Assembly (NCBI RefSeq): GCF_004136315.1
Contig: NZ_CP029562.1
Coordinates: 5,603,501 to 5,667,500 of the forward strand
Source of the DNA: Mesorhizobium sp. Pch-S
GTDB taxonomy: Bacteria; Pseudomonadota; Alphaproteobacteria; Rhizobiales; Rhizobiaceae
Length of the DNA: 64,000 bases
Reading direction: 5' to 3'
Shown here: in pieces, positions 7,169 through 15,480 of the stretch
Numbering within the stretch: the stretch's first letter is position 1
Layout of the letters: every line of letters starts with the position of its first letter
Translations under genes and position numbers: made by a program
Notes under the pieces: generated by a model
Database searches by the model: none
Seen by the model: the letters and a program-made list of their open reading frames with translations, nothing else
Told to the model about the DNA's origin: nothing

Positions 7169-7723
7169 ATGGCAAAGAAACCAGCAAAGGCCGACCTTGG
7201 CCACAACAGCGAGCGCGAGCAGTGGGAGGAGCAGCAGTTCCTCAATGGCTTCCGCCAGATCAAAGAACACGAAGCCGACATGGCCGGCACGAAGGGCGAG
7301 ATGGCCGGCGTCTACAAGCGGCTGGAAAAGCTCGGCTTCACCAAGGCTGATTTCAAATGGGCGAAGGAACTCGAAGACGAGGACGCGCCCAAGATCATCG
7401 AGACCATGCGGCGTCGGCTGCGCATTGCGCGATTCTTCGGCCATGGCGTCTCGCGTCAGATCGAACTGTTTGAGAGCGATCGGACGCCTGCAGATGAACG
7501 CGCCTATGGCGAAGGTCTCGCCGCCGGCAAACTGCGCAAGGACAACGCCAATCCCTATGGCGCCGACAGCAAGCAGGGGCAGGCCTGGCAGCGCGGTTTC
7601 AACGAGGGAACGGAGTTCATCAACAAGGAACTCGCCGGCAAATTCGATGAGGACGGCGGTTCGGAACTGATCTCGGGCGCAGATCCGTTCGAGCCCGAGC
7701 CTGTCACGGAAGCTGCGGAGTAA
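7169..7723 (+). CDS. Protein with C-terminal RMF/CrpP-like motif
   Basis: A 184-residue protein. The N-terminal 100 residues are helical and charged, loosely like GapR-type small DNA-binding proteins (IKEHEADMAGTKGEMAGVYK). Residues about 112-150 contain AYGEGLAAG, then NPYG, then AWQRGFNEG, the spacing of the ribosome modulation factor/CrpP family. Good ribosome site (GAGGAG). In phages such domains are of uncertain function. It precedes a coiled-coil protein and the helicase-methyltransferase. Confidence 0.55.
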   Translation: MAKKPAKADLGHNSEREQWEEQQFLNGFRQIKEHEADMAGTKGEMAGVYKRLEKLGFTKADFKWAKELEDEDAPKIIETMRRRLRIARFFGHGVSRQIELFESDRTPADERAYGEGLAAGKLRKDNANPYGADSKQGQAWQRGFNEGTEFINKELAGKFDEDGGSELISGADPFEPEPVTEAAE

Positions 7724-7728
7724 CCCCC

Positions 7729-8076
7729 ATGGGCCTCATCCTCGACTTCTTTACCCGCAACTTCCCCGATGATGACATCGACGCTGGCTTTGAAGCCGAG
7801 GTCGAGAAGCATCTGACTGCGTTCCATCCGAAGTGCGAGCCGACCATGCTCGACAAGGCAGCAACCATCGTCACCGACACGCTGGAACATGCCCATACGC
7901 TGAAGGTGCGGCTGGAGCGCGAGATTGCCGAAAAGCAGGAGCTTCTGCGCCAGGCCAACGTCGTGATCGAGGTTTTCGGCCCGAACCTGATCAAGCTGGA
8001 GGAGCGGGTCGATCCGCCTGTCGCAATCGCATCGCGTGCCAAGCGCGGCAAGCCACAACTCGCAGCGGCGGAGTAG
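7729..8076 (+). CDS. Coiled-coil hypothetical protein
   Basis: A 115-residue protein with a long amphipathic helix at about residues 45-85 (DTLEHAHTLKVRLEREIAEK) that should form a coiled coil. No enzymatic motif is visible. It lies 5 bp after its upstream neighbour and 3 bp before the helicase-methyltransferase. Confidence 0.55.
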   Translation: MGLILDFFTRNFPDDDIDAGFEAEVEKHLTAFHPKCEPTMLDKAATIVTDTLEHAHTLKVRLEREIAEKQELLRQANVVIEVFGPNLIKLEERVDPPVAIASRAKRGKPQLAAAE

Positions 8077-8079
8077 GGC

Positions 8080-10608
8080 GTGTCCATCCATCCCGACTAT
8101 CAGCAGTTCCTTCAGGCGAAGATCAAGGTTGCGCCGGCAACCGGTTTCGAGATCGATGACGCCGAAATCAATCCCGACCTGGCGCCGCACTGCCGGGCCA
8201 TCGTGAAATGGGCGCTTGCTGGCGGCCGTCGCGGCATTTTCGCCGCCTTCGGCTTGCACAAAACCTCGATCCAGCTGGAGCTTATGCGCCTGATCGGCAA
8301 GTTCGTCGGCGGCCGTCGGCTGATCGTGCTGCCGCTGGGCGTCCGACATGAATTCTTCGACGAAGCGAAGGAGCGTTTCCGGGCAGAGTTTGCCATCGAA
8401 CTCCGTTTCGTCCGGCGCGACGACGAGGTGACCGATGACGATGTCATCCACGTCTGCAACTATGAGAGCGTTCGCGACGGCAAGATTGACCCCCGCCAGT
8501 TCGTCGCCGCGTCTCTCGACGAGGCAGCCATCCTTCGCGGGTACGGCACCAAGACCTATCAGACGTTCCTTCCGCTGTTCGAAGGCGTCCGCTTCAAGTT
8601 CGTTGCGACCGCAACGCCGTCACCGAACCGCACCAAGGAATTGATCCACTACGCGGGCTTCCTGCAGGTGATGGATACGGGTCAAGCGCTGACACGCTTC
8701 TTCCAGCGCAACAGCGAGCAGGCGAACGAGCTCACCCTCTATCCGCACAAGGAGGATGAATTCTGGCTGTGGGTAAATTCGTGGGCCGTGTTCCTTCAGT
8801 CGCCGGCAGATCTCGGCTTTTCGGATGAAGGTTATGTGCTGCCGGCCGTTACGGTGAACTGGCACGAAGTCGAGACGGATCACGCCGCGGCGGGCGTCGA
8901 TCGCGACGGGCAGGGGATCATGTTTAACGATCCAGGCGCCAGCGTCGTTCATGCCGCGCGGGAAAAGCGCGTCAGTCTCACCGCTCGCATAGCGAAGATG
9001 GTTTGCCTCATCGCCGAGGCACCCGAAGATCATCGTATCCTCTGGCATCACCTCGAGGCTGAGCGCGAAGCAATCGAGACGGCCGTTCCGAACGTGAATT
9101 CGATCTACGGCTCGCAGGACCTGGAGAAGAACGAAGCGTTCGCCGTCGGCTTCAAGGTGGGGAAGTTCCAATTCCTGGCGACCAAGCCGGAAATGTCGGG
9201 CGCCGGGTGCAACTTCCAGAAGCATTGCCACAAGGCGATCTTCGTCGGCATCGACGCCAAGTTCCACGACTTCATTCAAGCCGTCTATCGCATTGTGCGG
9301 TTCGGCCAGACCGAAGAGTGCACCATCGACATCATCTATTCGGAAGCTGAACGCGGTACCCGCCGCATTCTTGAAGAGAAGTGGGCCGAACACGACCGCA
9401 TGATGCTCCGGATGACTGAGATCATCCGCAAGTACGGCCTCGGCTCGTTGCCTGTGGAAAGCATTCTCAAGCGCTCCATCGGTGTCGCGCGCCGTGTCGA
9501 GACTGGCGAGCATTTCCACATCGCGCACAATGATTGCGTCGATGAAGCCAAGCATACGGAGGCGGAAAGCGTCGGGCTCGTCGTCACTTCGATCCCTTTC
9601 AGCAACCACTACGAATACACGGCCAGCTACAACGACTTCGGCCACACCGACAACAACCGCCATTTCTGGCAGCAGATGGATTTCCTCACTCCGGAGTTAT
9701 TCCGGATCCTGAAGCCGGGTCGCATCTACGCCTGCCACGTCAAAGACCGCATTCTGTTCGGCAATGTCACCGGGGCAGGCCTGCCAACAGTTTCGCCTTT
9801 CCATGCCGAGGCGATCTTCCACGGTATCCAGCATGGCTTCGACTATTGCGGGATGATCACCATCGACACCGATGTCGTGACGGAGAACAACGGCAACTAC
9901 CGGCTCGGCTACACGGAGATGCTGAAGGACGGCTCGAAAATGGGCGTCGGCTCTCCTGAATATCTCCTGCTGTTCCACAAACCCCAGACTGACCGCACCA
10001 AGGGATACGCGGACCAGCGGATATCGAAGGATCGCGAAGAGTACAGCCTGGCGCGCTGGCAGCTGGACGCCCATGCCCATTGGCGTTCGAGCGGCAATCG
10101 CCTGCTGACGCGTGACGAATGGCTCCAGATACCACCCAAGGCGGTACCGAAGGCCTTCAGGTCCTACAGCGAGGCCACGGTCTACGATCACGAAGATGTC
10201 GTTGCCATCGGCGAGGCTCTTCAGTCGAAAGACCGGCTGCCGACCGAATACATGGCGCTGGCGCCGGCGTCGCATTCGCCCTGGATATGGTCGGATGTGT
10301 TGCGGATGCTGACCCTCAACGGCAGTCAGTCGCAGCGGAACGTCGAGAAGCATATCTGCCCGCTGCAGTTCGACATCGTCGACCGCTGTATCGAGCGCTT
10401 CTCGGTTGCGGGCGACATAGTCTACGACCCGTTCGGCGGCCTGATGACGGTGCCATATCGAGCGATCCTCAAAGGGCGCCGCGGAATGGCGTCAGAGCTC
10501 AATGAGGTCTCATTCAAGGATGGGCTGCACTACTGTCGGGAAGCCGAGGCCAAACGTGCGGTGCCAGATCTCTTCGGGGCGCTGCAGGCGATTGGGGAGG
10601 CCGCCTGA
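8080..10608 (+). CDS. SNF2-like helicase fused to DNA methyltransferase
   Basis: An 842-residue protein with a GTG start. The N-terminal half is a superfamily 2 ATPase-like domain: a Walker A variant FGLHKTS (usual form GLGKT) at about residue 62, Walker B LDEAA at about 147, TATPSPNR motif III at about 183, and an R-x-V-R-F-G-Q motif VI. The C-terminal half is an N4/N6 amino-methyltransferase of circularly permuted type: TSIPF in the catalytic motif IV position (usually TSPPY) at about 507 and DPFGGLM (SAM motif I) near 785. Related combinations occur in phage P1 DarB, an anti-restriction protein. Probably modifies phage DNA. Both active-site motifs carry substitutions. Confidence 0.75.
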   Translation: MSIHPDYQQFLQAKIKVAPATGFEIDDAEINPDLAPHCRAIVKWALAGGRRGIFAAFGLHKTSIQLELMRLIGKFVGGRRLIVLPLGVRHEFFDEAKERFRAEFAIELRFVRRDDEVTDDDVIHVCNYESVRDGKIDPRQFVAASLDEAAILRGYGTKTYQTFLPLFEGVRFKFVATATPSPNRTKELIHYAGFLQVMDTGQALTRFFQRNSEQANELTLYPHKEDEFWLWVNSWAVFLQSPADLGFSDEGYVLPAVTVNWHEVETDHAAAGVDRDGQGIMFNDPGASVVHAAREKRVSLTARIAKMVCLIAEAPEDHRILWHHLEAEREAIETAVPNVNSIYGSQDLEKNEAFAVGFKVGKFQFLATKPEMSGAGCNFQKHCHKAIFVGIDAKFHDFIQAVYRIVRFGQTEECTIDIIYSEAERGTRRILEEKWAEHDRMMLRMTEIIRKYGLGSLPVESILKRSIGVARRVETGEHFHIAHNDCVDEAKHTEAESVGLVVTSIPFSNHYEYTASYNDFGHTDNNRHFWQQMDFLTPELFRILKPGRIYACHVKDRILFGNVTGAGLPTVSPFHAEAIFHGIQHGFDYCGMITIDTDVVTENNGNYRLGYTEMLKDGSKMGVGSPEYLLLFHKPQTDRTKGYADQRISKDREEYSLARWQLDAHAHWRSSGNRLLTRDEWLQIPPKAVPKAFRSYSEATVYDHEDVVAIGEALQSKDRLPTEYMALAPASHSPWIWSDVLRMLTLNGSQSQRNVEKHICPLQFDIVDRCIERFSVAGDIVYDPFGGLMTVPYRAILKGRRGMASELNEVSFKDGLHYCREAEAKRAVPDLFGALQAIGEAA

Positions 10609-11198
10609 TGCTCATACTTGGCCTTGACATCGCAACGACAACCGGCTTCGCCTGGTACGAGCCGGGATCGTCCCTCGCATCCATCAAGACCGGCACGATC
10701 AAAGCCGAAGGCGACAATGCCGAAGAAAAGGCTGCGTCTCTCGCCGTTCAGCTTCGGGAGCTTTTCTACGAGACCCGCACGGTTGACGGCCGGCTCGAAC
10801 GAAACCTCATCAAGCCCGACTTCGTCGCGATCGAGCAGCCGATGCGGAACGTGAAGTCGTTCCGGAAAGTGCGCCAGGATCTTGCCGGCGCCGTCGAGGA
10901 AGCGACGATCAACCCGAATGCGCTGCAGCTTGAGGGCTTGGTCTGTGCTGCCGTCGCGATCATCGCGGCCTACCGCATTCCATGGGAGACCATCCCGGCG
11001 GCAACCTGGCGCAAGCATTTCCTCGGCATGGGGCGCAATCCAGGATTCGATCGGGCGGCATGGAAGCGCGCCGCGGTTGAGCGCTGCCGGGCATTCAAGA
11101 TCGCGGTGAAGAACTCAGATGCTGCCGAGGCTGTCGGCATCTCAATCGCCGGTGAAGCCACGCAGACCTACCGCATGATGATGGCGAGGGCGGCCTGA
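10608..11198 (+). CDS. RuvC-like Holliday junction resolvase
   Basis: A 196-residue protein of the RNase H fold. It starts with GLDIATTTGFA (first acidic residue Asp7), has AIEQPM (second acidic residue) in the middle, and ends with SDAAEAVGI (third and fourth acidic region). This is the arrangement of phage RuvC-type crossover junction endonucleases, which resolve replicating or recombining DNA before packaging. It overlaps the helicase-methyltransferase stop codon by 1 nt. Confidence 0.8.
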   Translation: MLILGLDIATTTGFAWYEPGSSLASIKTGTIKAEGDNAEEKAASLAVQLRELFYETRTVDGRLERNLIKPDFVAIEQPMRNVKSFRKVRQDLAGAVEEATINPNALQLEGLVCAAVAIIAAYRIPWETIPAATWRKHFLGMGRNPGFDRAAWKRAAVERCRAFKIAVKNSDAAEAVGISIAGEATQTYRMMMARAA

Positions 11199-11203
11199 TG
11201 CAC

Positions 11204-11860
11204 CTACACCGCAGCTGGCGCCATATTCAACTTAGCCTCCAGTGTGACGACACGAGGCATTTCAGTTGGCATGAACAGGTCGACCGCAAAGACCACGCTG
11301 ATCTCTTCGTCGGCGACGCTTCGATCAACGGCGCTGACGTAGCCGAATATTTCGCCAAAGGGAGGGGCATCACTTCTGTTCTCCCATCCATCAATTCTGA
11401 CTATGCCACTGATGTTTGGGTCCATGTTGATGCCGACGGTCCTGTCGCCAAGGCCCACTTCTTTGAGCCCAACCTGAACAGGCACGTTCGACCAAGCGAC
11501 CCGAACCCGAAGAATGTCAGCCGAAACTCGGTTCCAGTTAACAATTCGAAGAGCGAAATCTTCAAGTCGGTCTTGCGGGTGTCTCGCTGTCAGTGTGGGC
11601 TTAGCATCGCCAAGAACAAAGTCGGTCTGTCGTCTTTGCTCACGAAGCTGGTCGTACAGCGCAAAGAGAGTAACGCCGGCTGCTACGGCAGCAGCCCAAC
11701 CGCTAAGTGCGCTCACCCATTCTCGAACGCAGTGCTCCTCTCCAGCAATGCACCACGAGTACTCACCCAAGACCGAAGATGCGATCCAATAGGCAGCGAA
11801 CCCGCCGACAAGCGGGCCAACGATAACGTTGAACCAGAAAATGAAACGGCGATCCCCCAT
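11204..11860 (-). CDS. Two-TM cargo membrane protein
   Basis: A 218-residue protein with hydrophobic segments at about residues 6-30 and 50-68, then a soluble domain of about 140 residues rich in beta-type stretches. It runs leftward inside the rightward early operon. Layout resembles the gene at 3356-3922. Possible superinfection exclusion or surface function, but nothing in the sequence proves it. Confidence 0.6.
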   Translation of the reverse strand: MGDRRFIFWFNVIVGPLVGGFAAYWIASSVLGEYSWCIAGEEHCVREWVSALSGWAAAVAAGVTLFALYDQLREQRRQTDFVLGDAKPTLTARHPQDRLEDFALRIVNWNRVSADILRVRVAWSNVPVQVGLKEVGLGDRTVGINMDPNISGIVRIDGWENRSDAPPFGEIFGYVSAVDRSVADEEISVVFAVDLFMPTEMPRVVTLEAKLNMAPAAV

Positions 11861-11931
11861 GAGCGGATGCGTAGCACGAGCTCGGCGATCTTGGCGAGGG
11901 CGGCCGCATGACTACGACCGCCCCGAATCGA

Positions 11932-12213
11932 TCAGACGTGATGATCTGGCCGGCCTTTGATGACAGGCGGCATCCATTCGTCGATGATCAGCCCCTTCTT
12001 CCTGGCAAAGGCAACAAAGAGGCCCCGCGCTGTCTCGGCGTCGACATCACCGGTCAATGCCGCTTTGCAGGCTCGAATGGCCGCACGCTGCTCAGGGCTG
12101 TTGCCGCAATACTCCATCGCGAACTGGTAGGCGTCGACAACGGAGTTGAGTTGACGCGGAAATCCCAGGCCTACCCATACGTGTATTGGTTCTTTGAAAG
12201 GCTGCGAAAGCAT
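11932..12213 (-). CDS. DUF982-family protein (copy 1)
   Basis: A 93-residue protein with the DUF982 layout: a short beta segment (VWVGLGFPRQL), helix SVVDAYQFAMEYC, then AAIRACKAALTGDV and AARGLFVAFA-type helix with KKGLI. DUF982 proteins are small, of unknown function and concentrated in rhizobia. Leftward, separate from the early operon; the first of three copies within 3.5 kb. Confidence 0.65.
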   Translation of the reverse strand: MLSQPFKEPIHVWVGLGFPRQLNSVVDAYQFAMEYCGNSPEQRAAIRACKAALTGDVDAETARGLFVAFARKKGLIIDEWMPPVIKGRPDHHV

Positions 12214-12234
12214 CGGAACCTCCCAACCATCTCG

Positions 12235-12531
12235 CTACGCCGGCACACCGTCGTCAGCCATCAGCGTCAACCGAGGCCGGAGCGACGGTGCTTCTGTGAG
12301 AATGCCGACAGATGTAGCGAAGCCGACGAACGCGTTCTTCGCCGCCTGGATTGGACGGCCTTCGTCGTACGCTCCTTCGCATGCATCAACAGCGGTAGAG
12401 TGAATGGTGCTGCGATTGTCTTCTGGCCAGTCGTAGAGAAAATCGAGGGCATCCTCCAGCCGCACGATCTCCTCAACCAGCCCTTCCGCGGTCTTCACGT
12501 AGACCGGTCCGGCAAACGTTTTATCGCTCAT
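12235..12531 (-). CDS. DUF982-family protein (copy 2)
   Basis: A 98-residue protein. It contains PVYVKTAEGLVEEIVRLEDA, LDFLYDWPEDNRS, ACEGAYDEGRP and AAKNAFVGFATSVGIL. The start at 12531 has GGAG 8 nt upstream. Clearly paralogous to 15077-15376 (both have DFLYxWPEDxR) and more distantly to 11932-12213. Function unknown. Confidence 0.75.
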   Translation of the reverse strand: MSDKTFAGPVYVKTAEGLVEEIVRLEDALDFLYDWPEDNRSTIHSTAVDACEGAYDEGRPIQAAKNAFVGFATSVGILTEAPSLRPRLTLMADDGVPA

Positions 12532-12653
12532 CGAAATCTCCAATGTTCCGAACGATTTCAGGTGTTTGAGGGATGGCCGCCCCATCGAGTGGCAGCGGCA
12601 TTCGCGGAATATGTGAAAGCTCTTTTTGAGCGTCAAGACCTGACGAGGATCGC

Positions 12654-15005
12654 GTGACCGTCACCAATATTGATATCGAGTTCCGGCACTTCCATCTGTT
12701 CTGCGGCCTTGGCGGTGGTGCCAAGGGCTTCAACAAGGGTACGGCGCGTGTCGGCAGCCTGAAGGCGCGGTTTCGCTGCATAGGCGGTATCGATGTCGAC
12801 CCGGCATCCATTCGCGATTTTTCCCGCGCTGCCAAGGTCGAAGGCACCGTTAGGGACCTCTTTGACGAGGATCAATATCGAGCGTTTCATGGTGAGGCAC
12901 CGCCTCCTGGATGGCGACCAGCGATGCCGGCTGATATCCGACGCGCGGCGCACGGCGAGCGGCCGCACGTCGTTTTCCTTTCCGCGCCATGTAAAGGTTT
13001 CTCGGGACTTCTACCTGAAAAGTCCTCGATGACCGACAAATATCAAGCACTGAACGGCCTGACACTTCGAGGCGTCTGGCTGATGCTTGAAGCTTGGAAG
13101 GACCATCCCGAGGGCTTACCCGAACTGATCATCTTCGAGAACGTCCCACGCATCATGACGCGCGGTAGGTTCCTTATCGATCAGATCGTCGCACTGCTTC
13201 GCGCTTATGGTTACGCCGTCGCCGAGACGACGCATGATTGCGGCGAAATAGGCGGCCTTGGCCAGAGCCGGAAGCGATACCTGCTTGTTGCCCGCCACGA
13301 AGCGAAGGTTCCTCCGTTCCTGTATGAGCCAGAAAAGCGGCGCCTACGCGGCGTCGGCGAAATCCTAGAACGGCTGCCTTTGCCGGGTGATCTCCGTGCC
13401 GGCCCAATGCACCGGTTGCCAGCTCTCCAGTGGAAGACATGGGTTCGCCTAGCCTTTGTTGAAGCCGGCTCCGACTGGCGCTCGCTGAACAAACTTGCGA
13501 TCGAGAATGGTTCCCTACGCGATTTCGGCATCATGCCGGATCACGAATGGCAGGCCGGCGTTTTGGGTGTTCGCCAATGGCTAGATACCAGCGGCGTCGT
13601 CGCGGGCCGTTCCAGCCCAACAAACGGCGCTTTCAGTGTTGCAGATCCTCGGCCCGAAAATTTCCCAGCCGATCGCGGCGGACTGCTCGGGGTCGGGAAA
13701 TGGGCGGAAACGGCATCCTTGATCACGTCCCAACGATCGCCGCAGCAAGGTCGCTACTCTGTTGCCGATCCGCGCTTCGTCGGTCGGGAAAACCAACAGT
13801 ACGGCGTTCGCCAGTGGGATCGCCCCTCGGGTGCCCTTACCTCACAAAGTACACCAGGCGGAGGCACGTTCTCGGTTGCCGACCCTCGTATGGAAGGCAA
13901 ACCGCGCTTCAATAACGTTTTCCGGATTGTGCCCTGGGCGGGAACTTCGCCTGCGGTTGCAGGGCCTGGAGGTCCAGCTGGCGGCTTGGCTGTTGCAGAT
14001 CCCCGCGCCGAGGCTGACGCCACATACCAGCAAACGAAGTATCGTGTAACGGGGTACAAGGAGCCGGCCGGAACCGTCATCGCAGCATCCACCACAGGCA
14101 ATGGCGCCTTCGCGGTCGCCGATCCAAGACCAGTCGACGATCTCCGTTCGGGTGCCCATGGCGTCCGGAAGTGGGGTGAGACTTCCGGAACAGTTCAGGG
14201 CGAAAGCCTGCCGTCGAATGGTGCCTTCGCAGTGGCCGACCCGAGGCCTGGCAAAGCGACGGAGGATTTGCAGGGCAATTGGTATGTAAACCCATTCGAC
14301 CAAGCTCCTCATGCTGTCGTCGGGAATCGAAAATCAGGTGCCAGCGCCGTCGCCGATCCTCGCCCCGGATACGGAGAAAACACCCACCAGAACATCCTAT
14401 CAGTCGGCGCATGGGAGAAGCACTCAAAGGCTGCAACAGGCGCAACGCATGTAGCCGGTGGCGCGCTGTCTGTTGCAGACCCGCGCCCTGCGGCTTTCGG
14501 TGACAAGCGAGAGAACTACCAGACAGGCGGCCACTATGGCGTGGTGCCATGGAAGGGTACGGCCTATGCCGTTCCAGGCTTCGCCAAGCATGATCGTGGC
14601 AATTGGTCCGTGGCCGATCCCCGAGAAACCGAAGCCGAGCCTCTATTTGAGCTGCCGAAACCCGATGACCGCCTCGTCGCAGTTATCCGTGCGCTCGACG
14701 GTACTTGGCACCGGCCGTTCACCACGCTCGAGCTCGCAGCGCTGCAAAGCCTGGTCGATCCAGATGAAGTTGCCGAAGGATATTCGCTCGACGGCCAGTC
14801 GGATTCGGCATGGCGTGAGCGTATTGGCAACGCGGTTCCGCCGGACGCTGCCGAAGCCATTGCTGGCGTCATGGGGACCACCCTGCTCCTGGCAATGACC
14901 GGTGAGACGTTCATGCTTTCCTCGCAGCCGATCTGGGTTCGTGAGATCGCGACGGCCTTGGCTACCGACCAGCGCGGTAACATTCCTTGGGAGGCGGCAG
15001 AGTGA
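12654..15005 (+). CDS. C5-cytosine DNA methyltransferase with repeat insertion
   Basis: A 783-residue protein with a GTG start. Motif I HLFCGLGGGAKGF (about 13-25), catalytic APCKGFSG (Cys at about 111), ENVPRI (about 161), QSRKRYLLVA (about 203) and RIGNAVPP (motif X, about 723) are all present, so it should methylate cytosine C5. Family members are usually 350-450 residues. The extra length is residues about 302-657, made of nine repeats ending in VADPR. The repeats replace or extend the target-recognition region. Probably protects phage DNA from restriction. Confidence 0.9.
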   Translation: MTVTNIDIEFRHFHLFCGLGGGAKGFNKGTARVGSLKARFRCIGGIDVDPASIRDFSRAAKVEGTVRDLFDEDQYRAFHGEAPPPGWRPAMPADIRRAAHGERPHVVFLSAPCKGFSGLLPEKSSMTDKYQALNGLTLRGVWLMLEAWKDHPEGLPELIIFENVPRIMTRGRFLIDQIVALLRAYGYAVAETTHDCGEIGGLGQSRKRYLLVARHEAKVPPFLYEPEKRRLRGVGEILERLPLPGDLRAGPMHRLPALQWKTWVRLAFVEAGSDWRSLNKLAIENGSLRDFGIMPDHEWQAGVLGVRQWLDTSGVVAGRSSPTNGAFSVADPRPENFPADRGGLLGVGKWAETASLITSQRSPQQGRYSVADPRFVGRENQQYGVRQWDRPSGALTSQSTPGGGTFSVADPRMEGKPRFNNVFRIVPWAGTSPAVAGPGGPAGGLAVADPRAEADATYQQTKYRVTGYKEPAGTVIAASTTGNGAFAVADPRPVDDLRSGAHGVRKWGETSGTVQGESLPSNGAFAVADPRPGKATEDLQGNWYVNPFDQAPHAVVGNRKSGASAVADPRPGYGENTHQNILSVGAWEKHSKAATGATHVAGGALSVADPRPAAFGDKRENYQTGGHYGVVPWKGTAYAVPGFAKHDRGNWSVADPRETEAEPLFELPKPDDRLVAVIRALDGTWHRPFTTLELAALQSLVDPDEVAEGYSLDGQSDSAWRERIGNAVPPDAAEAIAGVMGTTLLLAMTGETFMLSSQPIWVREIATALATDQRGNIPWEAAE
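13560..14624 (+). repeat. Nine VADPR-type repeats in the methyltransferase
   Basis: In-frame repeats of about 40 codons (range roughly 33-48). The consensus is a G-V-x-x-W start, a small P/S-x-G-x-V middle, a G-A-F/L turn and an SVADPR or AVADPR end. VADPR occurs first at 13638 and last at 14610, nine copies in all. The W-x-x-P-S-x-x-V part resembles the segment next to motif IX in C5 methyltransferases. Confidence 0.85.
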
Positions 15006-15076
15006 ACGCACAACTCCCAAACGTCATCGACATGACGGAGGAGGCCGCATTAAGCGGCCCCTCCTTCAAAGGATCG

Positions 15077-15376
15077 CTAAGCAGTGACGAGTCCACCGGA
15101 TCCTTGCTTGATCATCCACGGCTGGACCGCAGGTGCTTTCTCAAGGATGCCCTTTTTGACGCCAAAGGCGCGCATCGCGTCTCGGGCCACCTTGATCGGC
15201 TTAAGCCCATCATAAGCCATGAGGCACGTGCTCAGCGTGGTTTCGTAGATCGCATCACGCCTGTCTTCGGGCCATTCGTAGAGGAAGTCGATCGCGTCAT
15301 CGATGCTTTCGATCTCCCTCACAAGGTGCTTACCCTCCTTCAGATAGATGGGTCTGTCGAAGGTCGTCTTGCTCAT
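15077..15376 (-). CDS. DUF982-family protein (copy 3)
   Basis: A 99-residue protein: RPIYLKEGKHLVREIESIDD, DFLYEWPEDRRDAIY, CLMAYDGLKPIKVARDAMRA. The start at 15376 has GAGGAG upstream. Close paralogue of 12235-12531. It is wedged, leftward, between the methyltransferase and the helicase gene. A GC hairpin (GGCCGC-ATTAA-GCGGCC, 15045-15061) lies just beyond its 3' end. Confidence 0.75.
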   Translation of the reverse strand: MSKTTFDRPIYLKEGKHLVREIESIDDAIDFLYEWPEDRRDAIYETTLSTCLMAYDGLKPIKVARDAMRAFGVKKGILEKAPAVQPWMIKQGSGGLVTA

Positions 15377-15480
15377 ATTCTCCTCACTATTTGTCAGCAT
15401 TTTCAACGACTAAGCCGACTTTTCTCGCCGGCTATAGGAGATTTGAGAAAGAGATTGCGGCATTTCAAGGGGGCATTCGC

